A stretch of 64,000 bases of DNA from Secundilactobacillus pentosiphilus (lineage in GTDB: Bacteria > Bacillota > Bacilli > Lactobacillales > Lactobacillaceae), in NCBI RefSeq assembly GCF_002217985.1, contig NZ_BCMI01000014.1, forward strand, positions 1 through 64,000, read 5' to 3'. The notes below the pieces were generated by a model. The model saw only the letters and a list, made by a program, of their open reading frames with translations, was not told the DNA's origin and ran no database searches. Within the stretch, counting starts at the first letter, position 1. The number at the start of each line of letters is the position of its first letter. Of the stretch, positions 9,054 through 19,588 are shown piece after piece. The position numbers were made by a program, and so were the translations under genes.

Positions 9054-9999
9054 GATCAATGCGGCGACACAATCTTTATTAGATGCCGTAAACACAATTT
9101 TTCCCGGTAAAGTTGAATTACAATTTATCGGCAAACTTCAAAACGGTTACGTTCGTCATGATCAAGCACAAGCAGTTCAAGATAAAGATAATATTATGAT
9201 TCAGATCAGTGACTTGTCAGCACCAGACTACACGGCTTCTCACGAACTCCTTCATTTGCTGATGACGCTGCGTGGTTTCCCGCAGATTTTCTTTGCCATT
9301 TCAACCGGCGAAGAACAGCTTGATCAGCAATTGATGATGCTGGGAACGGAACTTTATGATACGGTCTGCCATATCGTTGTGGTCAGCGAACAGCGTAAAC
9401 ACGGGCTGATCGACAGCGAGATCGAACAGATGTATCTGAAGGGGATTCAGGCGACGATTACACCTGAACCAACTCCAGTTGACGATAAGATGACCTTACG
9501 GCTGCTGACGCTGACGGATGCACTGGTCTTCTATGGTGACGGAAACAAGGCGGTTAACGCTCAGTTAGCTAAGGATTACCCGATTTCTTTTGCGGCAGCT
9601 AAAAAACTGTACGCACTAATCACTGAAAAGCCGGTTGATTCACCGTTTACGCTGCGTCGTAACATTGTGAAACTCTTTAAAGCCTTTGACGAGCAGCTGA
9701 AAGATTGGGGGCTGCCGCCAATCAACATGACGGAATTTGCAACGATTTCCAACGTGCTTTCTAAGCGCCAACTGCGGTTAGAAGTTCGCCAGACTTTTGA
9801 ACTGTATCACTCTGATATGGTGGATATTAAGACCAAGCGGCGGGCTTACGTCGGCATCAACCGGGCGGATGGCCAGAACTCCTTCGTGATTTCTGCGCCA
9901 ACCAAGAATAACGACAATCCAGACTACTACAAGGCCATTTACTCACTATCAGTCGAAGAACTGTTTAAGAAACTGCAAATGCCGTATATTTTACGATAA
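9040..9999 (+). CDS. IpaB/EvcA family protein with a zincin-like HExxH motif
   Basis: The protein of 319 residues belongs to a family annotated IpaB/EvcA in lactobacilli; its function is not established and the family name does not prove invasin activity. The clearest feature is SHELLHLLM at residues 67-75, an HExxH zinc-protease signature in a hydrophobic context, with a possible third ligand in GTELYDT near residue 104. No signal peptide or membrane segment is seen, so it is likely cytoplasmic. SD GGAGGA lies at the end of mvaA and the reading frames overlap by 14 bases. A metallopeptidase role is my inference from the motif alone. Confidence 0.7.
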   Translation: MQNVEINAATQSLLDAVNTIFPGKVELQFIGKLQNGYVRHDQAQAVQDKDNIMIQISDLSAPDYTASHELLHLLMTLRGFPQIFFAISTGEEQLDQQLMMLGTELYDTVCHIVVVSEQRKHGLIDSEIEQMYLKGIQATITPEPTPVDDKMTLRLLTLTDALVFYGDGNKAVNAQLAKDYPISFAAAKKLYALITEKPVDSPFTLRRNIVKLFKAFDEQLKDWGLPPINMTEFATISNVLSKRQLRLEVRQTFELYHSDMVDIKTKRRAYVGINRADGQNSFVISAPTKNNDNPDYYKAIYSLSVEELFKKLQMPYILR

Positions 10000-10026
10000 A
10001 ATTGACGATGATCGGAGGTCATAATC

Positions 10027-10725
10027 ATGGATGAAACGATTCAACGTGCGTTTGAACAATCAAAGCGAATCGTGTTCCTGACGGGTGCAGGAGTTTCAAC
10101 ACCGTCTGGAATACCGGATTACCGGTCTAACAACGGGTTATATACGCACCATAAAAACGCTGAGTACTATCTCAGCCATAGCTGTTTGACTCAGGAGCCA
10201 GACGTTTTTTATGACTACGTTAAAACTAATCTGTATAAACCGGATGCTAAGCCTAACGTGATTCACGAAAAGCAGGCAGTTTTGACACAGCAGGACCGGG
10301 CAACTATCGTGACCCAAAACATCGACAACCTTTATCGTGAAGCAGGCGCTAAGCACCTCGTAGAATTTCACGGCAACCTGTACCGGGTATACTGCCAGAA
10401 ATGTCACCAGCAAGTTGACTGGCACGACTACCTCAAAAGCCCGGTTCATGAGGGCTGCGGCGGACAGTTGCGACCGGACGTGGTCCTGTATGAAGAAGGG
10501 CTAAACGAAGCCAACATTTCTAATGCGGTCAACGCAATGGAGAATGCTGATTTGATCGTGATCACGGGGACTTCTATGCGGGTTTATCCCTTTGCTGGGT
10601 TACTGGACTACCGTAACCCGATGGCACCGGTAATCGTCATCAATAACGAACCGCTGTCATTCTCGTTTAACTTTGAAATGGTGCAGGAAGATGCAGCCAA
10701 GTTTTACGATCAGCTTAAAGTGTAA
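10027..10725 (+). CDS. Sirtuin, NAD-dependent protein deacylase
   Basis: This protein of 232 residues has the Sir2 core: FLTGAGVSTPSGIPDYRS near residue 17, TQNIDNLYREAG near 96 and the catalytic FHGN with His115. It should remove acyl groups from lysines using NAD, releasing nicotinamide. The zinc ribbon normally has four Cys; here CQKC (123, 126) is followed by HEGC (141, 144), so one Cys is replaced by His. PDVVLYEE and GTSMRVYPF complete the fold. ATG at 10027 follows GGAGG by about seven bases. It is likely transcribed with the two genes before it. Confidence 0.9.
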   Translation: MDETIQRAFEQSKRIVFLTGAGVSTPSGIPDYRSNNGLYTHHKNAEYYLSHSCLTQEPDVFYDYVKTNLYKPDAKPNVIHEKQAVLTQQDRATIVTQNIDNLYREAGAKHLVEFHGNLYRVYCQKCHQQVDWHDYLKSPVHEGCGGQLRPDVVLYEEGLNEANISNAVNAMENADLIVITGTSMRVYPFAGLLDYRNPMAPVIVINNEPLSFSFNFEMVQEDAAKFYDQLKV

Positions 10726-10787
10726 ATGTAAAGCGTCATATTGCGACCGGTTCGCCGGTCATACATAAAAATAGGGGGGACACGATA

Positions 10788-11381
10788 ATGAGTAAGTCGC
10801 GTTTGGAGGCATTTACCGATGGTGTCATGGCCATCATCGTCACCATTTTGGTACTGGAAATTCCGGAACCGGATGGGACTACCTTTAGTGCTTTATGGCC
10901 GTTGCGGTATAAACTGATCCTCTACTTATTGAGCTTTTTGACGGTGACGGTTTACTGGAACAATCACCACCACTTACTTCAAATTACCCAAGTTATCAGC
11001 GGGTCAGTCCTATGGGCCAATAACTTCTTTTTGCTGACGATCAGTGTGCTGCCGATCGCCACTGATTGGGCGGGCAGCCATACGGGGTACGCAGCACCGG
11101 AAGCCACCATGGGGATCGTCTTTTTAGCAGTTAATATTAGTTTTTACGTGTTGGTTAAAACGCTGCTGGCGGCTCATGCAGCTGATTCGGTGTTTACCAA
11201 ATTCTTTGGCAAGGGTCAACGCAAGTCCTGGTATTCCATGGCCATGGTTTTATTAGCGATTGCGCTAGCGTTCGTTTGGCCCCCGTTGGCATCAATCCTC
11301 TGTTTTGGGTCCTTGATCCCATGGATCGTGCCGGATAACCGGGTCGACCGCTACCTAAAGAAAAAGAATCAGCAACGATAA
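10788..11381 (+). CDS. TMEM175-type potassium channel protein (DUF1211)
   Basis: The protein of 197 residues begins with SRLEAFTDGVMAIIVTILVLE, the first helix of the bacterial TMEM175 family with its FSDG-like motif (FTDG here). About six hydrophobic segments follow, and the C-terminus is short and basic. Bacterial members form tetrameric K+ leak channels in the cytoplasmic membrane; selectivity here is inferred. SD AGGGGGG lies about eight bases before the ATG. No regulatory domain is present, and nothing in the neighbourhood suggests a specific partner. Confidence 0.82.
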   Translation: MSKSRLEAFTDGVMAIIVTILVLEIPEPDGTTFSALWPLRYKLILYLLSFLTVTVYWNNHHHLLQITQVISGSVLWANNFFLLTISVLPIATDWAGSHTGYAAPEATMGIVFLAVNISFYVLVKTLLAAHAADSVFTKFFGKGQRKSWYSMAMVLLAIALAFVWPPLASILCFGSLIPWIVPDNRVDRYLKKKNQQR

Positions 11382-11406
11382 ATTAAAGATGAGTGAGGTG
11401 CTTTCG

Positions 11407-12252
11407 ATGATTGCAATTGGGTTGACGACGTGGAAGGAGCACCCAGCGCTCGTTCAAAATGTTCAGCGCGATGTGACCTTACCAGAATACGCTGCGGTGC
11501 TGCCGGTAGTGGAATTAGATACCCCGTTTTACGGGATTCCCAGGGCAAGTACCGTTGCTAACTGGCAAAAACAGGTGCCGCCGAAGTTTCAGTTTATCCT
11601 GAAAGCTAATAAACTCATGACAAAGCACGACTATGGTCAGGAAACGGCTAGTGATGATGAACGGCAGCGGGCATTTACCGAGTACCGCCAGATGGTTCGG
11701 CCGTTGGTTAAAGCTCACCAGTTAAAGACGGTGTTATTTCAGTTTCCGCCGTTCTTCCAACGGACCACTGAGAACTTGCAGTGGCTGTTTGAAATTCGTG
11801 ATCAGATGGCTGATTTGCCCATTGCGGTGGAATTTCGCAATCCTAGCTGGTACGATCCGACATTAACGGCTGATTTAATGCATTATTTAAAGGGGCTCAA
11901 CATGACCCACGTGATCGTGGACGAACCGCACCGCCTAAACGATGGCGTGCCGTTTGTTCCCAAAGTTGCAGCTGATTCTTTAGCGTTAATGCGACTTCAC
12001 GGCCGCAATGAACAGGGCTGGTTTAACCAGGGCAAAGACTGGCGCGGCGTGCGAACGCTGTATAAATACAGTGACGCTGAACTGGCTGACTTTGCTAAAA
12101 CGGTCACTGATTTATCTGAGCAGGCCCGCGAAGTCTGCGTCATTTTCAACAATAATTCCGGTCGTGATGCAGCGCCTAACGCGTTGGCATTACGGGACTT
12201 TCTGCACCTTTCCTGGCAGGGATTAGGGCCGCAGCAAATGAGTTTGTTTTAA
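11407..12252 (+). CDS. DUF72 family protein (YecE-like)
   Basis: The protein of 281 residues belongs to DUF72, a TIM-barrel family. Typical features are the opening IAIGLTTW, the segment LDTPFYGIPRASTVANWQ, FQFPPFF and the pair VEFRNPSWY and LMRLHGRN that define the barrel's active face. The biochemical activity of DUF72 proteins is unknown to me. ATG at 11407 is preferred over one at 11389 because GAGGTG lies five bases before it. It follows the channel gene after a gap of only 25 bases, but functional linkage is not evident. Confidence 0.85.
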   Translation: MIAIGLTTWKEHPALVQNVQRDVTLPEYAAVLPVVELDTPFYGIPRASTVANWQKQVPPKFQFILKANKLMTKHDYGQETASDDERQRAFTEYRQMVRPLVKAHQLKTVLFQFPPFFQRTTENLQWLFEIRDQMADLPIAVEFRNPSWYDPTLTADLMHYLKGLNMTHVIVDEPHRLNDGVPFVPKVAADSLALMRLHGRNEQGWFNQGKDWRGVRTLYKYSDAELADFAKTVTDLSEQAREVCVIFNNNSGRDAAPNALALRDFLHLSWQGLGPQQMSLF

Positions 12253-12331
12253 AAAGCGAGTTGATATCAGGGCTATTTGACCTAAAAACTGGCTGTTTGA
12301 GCCGGAGAATTATTTCTCAGGCGGGTCAGAT

Positions 12332-12341
12332 ATGCTATAAT
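12332..12341 (+). promoter_or_regulatory. Extended -10 promoter of metG
   Basis: A perfect TATAAT at 12336-12341 is preceded by an extended -10 TGC. No good -35 is seen; an imperfect palindrome (GAGAA/TTCTC) covers that region and may be the weak terminator of the DUF72 gene. Confidence 0.6.
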
Positions 12342-12379
12342 GTTGGAGACTTTCTAAAAGCAAAAATGACTTGAAATAA

Positions 12380-14467
<2,088 letters not shown>

Positions 14468-14496
14468 TAACTGAACTTTCGCAATTAGCGGAAGGC

Positions 14497-14535
14497 AAAA
14501 TCCGAATTTTCAGTCAATGATGATTCGGATTTTTG
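14497..14535 (+). terminator. Terminator of metG
   Basis: AAAATCCGAAT pairs with ATTCGGATTTT around a 15-base loop; the closing T run is 14531-14534. Confidence 0.75.
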
Positions 14536-14558
14536 TTTCAATGCAGGAGAATAGCATA

Positions 14559-15335
14559 ATGAAAATTTTTGATTCACACACCCATTTGAATAGCGAAGAG
14601 TTTATTAATGACGTACCGCGTTATTTGGCACGGGCCGCTGATTTAGGCGTCGTTAAAATGACGATCGTCGGTTCCAATACCGAACTGAATAAACAAGCGG
14701 TCCGTTTGGCCCATGAGTATCCGCAACTGCACGCTGCAGTGGGCTGGCACCCAGAGGATTCCAAGTTCTACGATGCCGACAAAGAAAGGGTACTTGAGCA
14801 GCAGCTGGATGAAGATCGGGTAGTGGCCCTTGGTGAAATTGGGTTGGACTATCACTGGGATAGTTCACCTCAAGATGTTCAGCGACGGGTTTTTAAGCGC
14901 CAAATTGAAATTGCTAAGGATCACGGCTTACCCATCGTCGTGCATAACCGGGATGCCTTTGAGGATACCTACAACATCATTAAATCAGTTGGGATTCAAG
15001 ACACTGGCGGTGTGATGCACAGCTTTAACGGCGACCCCGAATGGCTGAAGAAGTTTTTGGATCTGGGGATGATGATTTCCTATTCGGGTGTTGCCAGCTT
15101 TAAGAACGCTCACGAAGTCCATGATTCCGTGCGGGCAACCCCGCTTGACCGGATGATGGTTGAAACGGATGCACCGTATCTGACGCCAGAGCCCCATCGC
15201 GGCGAACAAAATGAACCAGGCTTTACGCGTTATACCGTAGAAGCTATAGCTAAAGAACGCCAAACGACAGCGGCAGAAATTGCCGCGGCTACTTGGCGGA
15301 ATGCACACCGCTTTTTCAAGATTAAGGAGTCCTAG
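14559..15335 (+). CDS. tatD: TatD family metal-dependent hydrolase
   Basis: This protein of 258 residues is an amidohydrolase-fold TatD family member, known for Mg2+-dependent DNase activity. Metal ligands are visible in DSHTHLN at the start, GEIGLDYHWD near residue 93, VVHNRDA, HSFNGD and VETDAPYLTPEPHRG. ATG at 14559 is chosen because CAGGAGA lies about eight bases before it; an upstream in-frame ATG would sit inside the metG terminator. It is followed after one base by rnmV, so the two are translationally linked, as in the tatD-rnmV-rsmA order of Bacilli. Confidence 0.93.
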   Translation: MKIFDSHTHLNSEEFINDVPRYLARAADLGVVKMTIVGSNTELNKQAVRLAHEYPQLHAAVGWHPEDSKFYDADKERVLEQQLDEDRVVALGEIGLDYHWDSSPQDVQRRVFKRQIEIAKDHGLPIVVHNRDAFEDTYNIIKSVGIQDTGGVMHSFNGDPEWLKKFLDLGMMISYSGVASFKNAHEVHDSVRATPLDRMMVETDAPYLTPEPHRGEQNEPGFTRYTVEAIAKERQTTAAEIAAATWRNAHRFFKIKES

Positions 15336-15336
15336 A

Positions 15337-15906
15337 TTGAAAACCATTAAAGAAGTGATCGTGGTTGAAGGTAAAGACGATACGAAGCAAATTGCCAAAG
15401 CCGTTAATGCAGATACGATTGAAACCCGCGGTTCCGCCGTGCCGGAAGAGACGCTGGCTTTAATTGAAGAAGTTGCCAAAAAACGCGGTATCATTATTTT
15501 TACTGATCCTGATTTTTCGGGAGAGAAAATTCGTAAAATCGTTTCAGAAGTGGTGCCCAATGCGAAGCATGCTTTTTTGCCAAAGGCCGAGGGTGTTCCA
15601 ACTAAAGCAGGCGGCTCGCTTGGCGTGGAACATGCTAGTCCTGAAGCTATTCGTGAAGCATTGGCTAACGTGTATACTGAAGGCGATTTGACCGTTGAGC
15701 AGATTAATCAGGCGGATTTAATCAAGGCGCGGTTAGTGGGCACTCCTGAAGCCAAAGCTCGTCGTGAAGCATTAGGCGAATTATTACGTATTGGCTATGT
15801 TAACGGGAAGCAGCTCAAGAAAAGACTGCAGATGTTTCAAATTAAGCAAGATACTTTTTGGAATGCGGTTCAACAAATTGACCAAGAGGAGAGTGAACGC
15901 CGATGA
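15337..15906 (+). CDS. rnmV: Ribonuclease M5
   Basis: This 189-residue Toprim-domain nuclease matures the ends of 5S rRNA precursors. The Toprim signatures are VVEGKDD near residue 9 and the acidic pair in FTDPDFSGEKIR near residue 54. The start is TTG at 15337, seven bases after AAGGAG, giving LKTIKEVIVVEGKDD; an ATG at 15280 lies within tatD and has no site. The gene overlaps rsmA by four bases. Its substrate, a 5S rRNA, is present at the left edge of this window. Confidence 0.93.
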   Translation: MKTIKEVIVVEGKDDTKQIAKAVNADTIETRGSAVPEETLALIEEVAKKRGIIIFTDPDFSGEKIRKIVSEVVPNAKHAFLPKAEGVPTKAGGSLGVEHASPEAIREALANVYTEGDLTVEQINQADLIKARLVGTPEAKARREALGELLRIGYVNGKQLKKRLQMFQIKQDTFWNAVQQIDQEESERR

Positions 15907-16787
15907 GCACACCATTAATTGCAAGTCCAGCACGAACACAGGCGATTATTAACCGATATGGTTTAAACGTTAAAAAAAGTCTCGGCCAAAACTTTTTGAC
16001 CGACATTAATATTCTGGAACACATTGTTCAGGCAGCTGAACTTTCAGAAACGGATAACGTGATTGAAATAGGTCCCGGTATTGGTGGCTTGACAGAGTTC
16101 TTGGCGCAGAATAGCCACCATGTACTGGCGTTTGAAATTGATGAGCAGTTAGTCCCAATTTTAGGGGAAACGTTGTCGCAGTACGATAATATTACGGTAC
16201 TTAACCAAGATATTTTGAAGGCTAACTTGCCCAAAGTAATCAAAGAAAATTTTGAGCCCAACCGGCCGTTAAAATTGGTTGCTAATTTACCCTATTACAT
16301 TACGACCCCGATTTTGATGAACGTGCTACAGAGTGGGATTCACTTTGATTCAATTACTGTGATGATGCAAAAGGAAGTTGCGGATCGTTTAGTTGCTGTG
16401 CCGGGAACTAAGGCTTATGGGTCGCTGTCGATTGCAGTTCAGTACCAAACGGATGCCCAAGTTGCCTTTACCGTACCGCGGACGGCGTTTATTCCTCAGC
16501 CCAACGTTGATTCCGCCATTGTCACCATGAAAAAGCGGGAACCCTTTAATCCGGCTCCCTTTGATGAAAGGGCCTTTTCAAAGTTTGTTAAGGGCAGTTT
16601 CATGCATCGGCGAAAGAGTTTCTGGAATAATCTCTGTGCGATTTTTGGGAAGGATCCCGATGTGAAGGATCGCATTACCAACGTTTTGACCAAGGTAAAA
16701 ATTTCACCGCAGATTCGGGCAGAAAAGCTGACGATTGAGCAATTTATTGAACTGGTGAACGCGCTGCATGTAGAAGGGTTGCTTTAA
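15903..16787 (+). CDS. rsmA: 16S rRNA dimethyladenosine transferase RsmA
   Basis: This SAM-dependent methyltransferase of 294 residues dimethylates two adjacent adenines in the 3' terminal hairpin of 16S rRNA during 30S assembly. Motifs are SLGQNFLTD near residue 24, the SAM-binding EIGPGIGGLTE and the catalytic NLPYYITTP. The start overlaps the rnmV stop (ATGA). Its length is typical for Bacillota KsgA/RsmA. It is probably the last gene of a tatD-rnmV-rsmA operon; veg downstream has its own promoter. Confidence 0.97.
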   Translation: MSTPLIASPARTQAIINRYGLNVKKSLGQNFLTDINILEHIVQAAELSETDNVIEIGPGIGGLTEFLAQNSHHVLAFEIDEQLVPILGETLSQYDNITVLNQDILKANLPKVIKENFEPNRPLKLVANLPYYITTPILMNVLQSGIHFDSITVMMQKEVADRLVAVPGTKAYGSLSIAVQYQTDAQVAFTVPRTAFIPQPNVDSAIVTMKKREPFNPAPFDERAFSKFVKGSFMHRRKSFWNNLCAIFGKDPDVKDRITNVLTKVKISPQIRAEKLTIEQFIELVNALHVEGLL

Positions 16788-16898
16788 AAAATGTTTGCTT
16801 GACCTGACAAAATGATTCGTTCTATCTTTTTTTAAGAGAGATGTGTGTCGGTTAACGCCTATTATGAAAGGTTTTTGTTCGTTTTTATCACAAAATAC

Positions 16899-16927
16899 TT
16901 GTTGTAAATAGGGGGTTGTGGTATAAT
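16899..16927 (+). promoter_or_regulatory. Promoter of veg
   Basis: A consensus TATAAT with extended -10 TGG lies at 16919-16927. TTGTTG sits 17 bases upstream as the -35. The leader to the veg ATG is about 45 bases. Confidence 0.8.
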
Positions 16928-16978
16928 TTGACTTTTTTGTGAAACCATGATAAAATGTTTCACACAAGGGGTGAGGTC

Positions 16979-17236
16979 ATGCCAACAAGTTTAGCAACTA
17001 TTAAGGACCGGCTTTCAACACATATTGGGCAGGAACTTATGGTAGTCGCCCAGGCAGGGCGTAAAAAAACGACGGAACGACACGGAATTCTTAAGGAAAC
17101 GTATCCGGCTGTATTCGTCGTGGATCTGGACCAAGATGAAAATTCATTCGAGCGCGTTTCATACAGTTATACTGATATTCTGACGCAGAATATTCAGATA
17201 GACTTTGGTAATAGCGACGAGGATGATAATCAGTAA
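16979..17236 (+). CDS. veg: Veg family protein
   Basis: This small protein of 85 residues belongs to the Veg family, conserved beside rsmA in Bacillota and linked in Bacillus to biofilm regulation; its molecular action is unclear. The segment VVAQAGRKKTTERHGIL and the ending ERVSYSYTDILT are typical. ATG at 16979 is chosen because AGGGGTGAGG immediately precedes it; an upstream in-frame ATG at 16955 has no site. It has its own strong extended -10 promoter. A weak hairpin with seven T follows at about 17240-17265 and may end the transcript. Confidence 0.92.
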   Translation: MPTSLATIKDRLSTHIGQELMVVAQAGRKKTTERHGILKETYPAVFVVDLDQDENSFERVSYSYTDILTQNIQIDFGNSDEDDNQ

Positions 17237-17412
17237 AAATAGGGCTTTAGGGCCTTTTTTTATTGGTTATTTTTTCCTAATATTTTGTTTTGTGATAGTA
17301 TGTTGTTGTGTACGAGCTTTGAACAATTTGGTCGAATAATGGTGCCTTATTCAAATAATTGGATAGTTGCCAAGCAGATCAGTACTGAAATCATTTTGGG
17401 GGGAATTTTCAA

Positions 17413-18492
17413 ATGAAGCATTTAAGTTTAATGACAAGCGCCATTGTTGGGACAGTGGCACTATTTGGGTTTGCAGGAACCGCTAGTGCGGCATCGTATA
17501 CCCAGAAGAGTAACGCGATTACGCAGTATTCTTCGAGTAGTTTGCGGTCAGTTAATAATAAGGCAACGGGCTTTGTAAAAGCGGGTTCATACGCCTTTGC
17601 GAAGAACCCCGACGGCAGTAACACCATTTCCAGTGTCGGTGGTAACCAAAAGTGGACGTTAAAAACGGAGTGCCAGTTACCGCATACCCATGCCGCTAAG
17701 GGTAATGCTAAATATGATATGACCAACCCGCAATCAGCAGCTTATGATGGCGGCCACTATCTCTACGTTGTGTATCAACCGCACTACACTAAGGGCATGA
17801 CTAATAAGGGGTTTGTTGCCCGTTATGACCTTAATAAGCTTAAGGGGATGTCGTTTGCAAAGCAACAGTCCCTAATGGACGGTAAAGCTGGCAGTTCAGC
17901 CGTGAAAGTCGGTGGTATCTTCACCACTGGTCACGGCCAGTCATTAGCCTATGATAAAAAGCACAAGTCACTGTACATGTGGCGCGATACCACGCTGAGT
18001 GCTACTCGTACGTCGACCCTTCAACGTATCAGTACCTCTTCGTTAACACCTAACAAGGCCATTACTTTCCATATGACTAACCACGGAGCTAACGTACCTG
18101 GCGGCCATGACTTGACCTTTGATCACAGCGGTAATGCCTATTACTGGACGGTTTCAGGTTCAAAAGTCAAGGTTTACAAAGGGACGATCGGTTCTAAATC
18201 CGTTCATTTCCGCTTGACCAAGCAACTGTTTGATCACCGTCCTGGTACTCATGAACAAGCAATGGGCTACAATGGTCATAATGGCCGGCTTTACCTCGTT
18301 GCTGATGATTCAATTACCAGCTTCCCAGCTAAGAAGCTAAATGGTAAGGGATCGCTGAAGGCCAGTGACTTTAAGTACTCGAAGTTCAATTCGCACCGTG
18401 AATTTGAATCACTGAATTTTGATAACAGTGGTCACGGGATGTTATTAAGCAACCGGAACCCCGAAATCTTATGGAGCACAACTGCTTATTAA
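17413..18492 (+). CDS. Secreted protein of unknown function
   Basis: I do not recognise a characterised family. The protein of 359 residues has a clear Sec signal peptide: a short basic start, a hydrophobic stretch to residue 21 and the cleavage motif ASA after residue 26. The mature part is rich in Gly, Ser, Tyr, Asn and His, with short repeating themes such as GGHYLYVVY, GHGQSLAYD, KSLYMWRD, GGHDLTFD, GRLYLVAD and SLNFDNSGHG. This spacing is reminiscent of beta-propeller blades. There is no LPXTG or other anchor, so it should be released. SD GGGGGG precedes the ATG. It lies between veg and ispE, where Bacillus has no such gene. Confidence 0.65.
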   Translation: MKHLSLMTSAIVGTVALFGFAGTASAASYTQKSNAITQYSSSSLRSVNNKATGFVKAGSYAFAKNPDGSNTISSVGGNQKWTLKTECQLPHTHAAKGNAKYDMTNPQSAAYDGGHYLYVVYQPHYTKGMTNKGFVARYDLNKLKGMSFAKQQSLMDGKAGSSAVKVGGIFTTGHGQSLAYDKKHKSLYMWRDTTLSATRTSTLQRISTSSLTPNKAITFHMTNHGANVPGGHDLTFDHSGNAYYWTVSGSKVKVYKGTIGSKSVHFRLTKQLFDHRPGTHEQAMGYNGHNGRLYLVADDSITSFPAKKLNGKGSLKASDFKYSKFNSHREFESLNFDNSGHGMLLSNRNPEILWSTTAY

Positions 18493-18532
18493 AAATAATG
18501 CTGCCAGAAAATAATTTGGCAGACTAAAGAAA

Positions 18533-18569
18533 CGCCAAGAGATGATTTTTGATCCCTTGGCATTTTTTT
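18533..18569 (+). terminator. Terminator of the secreted-protein gene
   Basis: GCCAAG pairs with CTTGGC, with an inner GAT/ATC pair, and is followed by seven T. A smaller hairpin (CTGCC/GGCAG) precedes it at about 18501-18522. Confidence 0.85.
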
Positions 18570-18724
18570 ATTTTGCGTGCGTGAGAGGGTTCACCATTCA
18601 AGCAGTCTCTTAGCGCCCCTCTTTCGCACACTGTTGATTTCGAGTATAATGTCCCTAATAACAAAACTTAAGGGAGCAGGAACTATAAGTGAACGATTCA
18701 TACTGAAGTGTAGGTGATCAAAAT

Positions 18725-19576
18725 TTGATAGTAGTGGAAAAGGCAGCGGCTAAAGTTAACCTTGGCCTAGATACACCGTTTCGCCACGCTGACGGGCAGC
18801 CCGAGTGGGATATGGTCATGACGTCCATTGACCTTGCAGACTACGTTGAAGTCCGATCGACTGATTCCAAGTCGATCGTTGTAACTTCTAACTCGGGATT
18901 CTTACCCAATGATCAGCGAAATCTTGCGTTTCAAGCAGCTTCATTGCTGCAGCGCACGTTTAAAGTAAAACATGGTGCCCATATTAAGATTCAAAAGAAT
19001 ATTCCAGTAGCTGCTGGACTGGGTGGTGGTTCCTCCGATGCTGCAGCAGCTTTGCGCGCACTTAATCAACTGTGGGAGACCAATTTGCCAATTGATGAAC
19101 TGGCGAAATTAGGCCTGAAAGTTGATTCGGATGTGCCGTACTGCGTTTACAGTAAAACGGCTCACGTAACGGGGCTTGGTGAACAGGTGGAAGTCCTGAA
19201 GCCAGCTTTAAAACCAGTTTGGATCGTTTTAGCGAAGCCCAATGTGAGTGTCTCTACGCCAAGTATCTTGCGTCAGCTTAATTACGATATTTTGGCGCAC
19301 CCCAATATTGGCGACATACTGGCTGCCATTAATGCTGGTAATCATCAGCAGTTGGTGACCAGTATGGGTAACGCGTTAGAACCAATTTCCGTCCACCGGT
19401 ATCCAGAAATTCAACAGATTAAGGAACGGATGAAGGGGTATGGCGCAGAGACTGCAGTGATGAGCGGCACTGGGCCCACCGTATTTTCAGTTTTTAACAA
19501 GGAATCGCGAGCTCAACGGGTATTTAACAGTATTCGCGGTTTTTGTCCTGAAGCTTACCTTGTCCGCTCACTATAA
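18725..19576 (+). CDS. ispE: 4-diphosphocytidyl-2-C-methyl-D-erythritol kinase-like protein
   Basis: This GHMP kinase of 283 residues has the family ATP loop PVAAGLGGGSSDAAAA near residue 94, the opening KAAAKVNLGL and a C-terminal GTGPTVFS, all as in IspE. IspE phosphorylates CDP-methylerythritol in the non-mevalonate isoprenoid pathway, yet this organism has an mvaA reductase for the mevalonate route, so the present substrate is uncertain. Start is TTG at 18725, with AGGTGAT seven bases upstream. A TATAAT at 18645-18650 may be its -10 box. Its place after rsmA-veg and before purR follows the Bacillus order. Confidence 0.85.
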   Translation: MIVVEKAAAKVNLGLDTPFRHADGQPEWDMVMTSIDLADYVEVRSTDSKSIVVTSNSGFLPNDQRNLAFQAASLLQRTFKVKHGAHIKIQKNIPVAAGLGGGSSDAAAALRALNQLWETNLPIDELAKLGLKVDSDVPYCVYSKTAHVTGLGEQVEVLKPALKPVWIVLAKPNVSVSTPSILRQLNYDILAHPNIGDILAAINAGNHQQLVTSMGNALEPISVHRYPEIQQIKERMKGYGAETAVMSGTGPTVFSVFNKESRAQRVFNSIRGFCPEAYLVRSL

Positions 19577-19588
19577 GGAGTGATTGAT

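Noticed and set aside
14985-15560. A 191-codon minus-strand frame
   Set aside because: It lies antisense to tatD and rnmV, which are clear family members; it has no support of its own.
17237-17265. Terminator after veg
   Set aside because: The T run is good but the stem is weak and only partly paired, so it is mentioned under veg and not listed.
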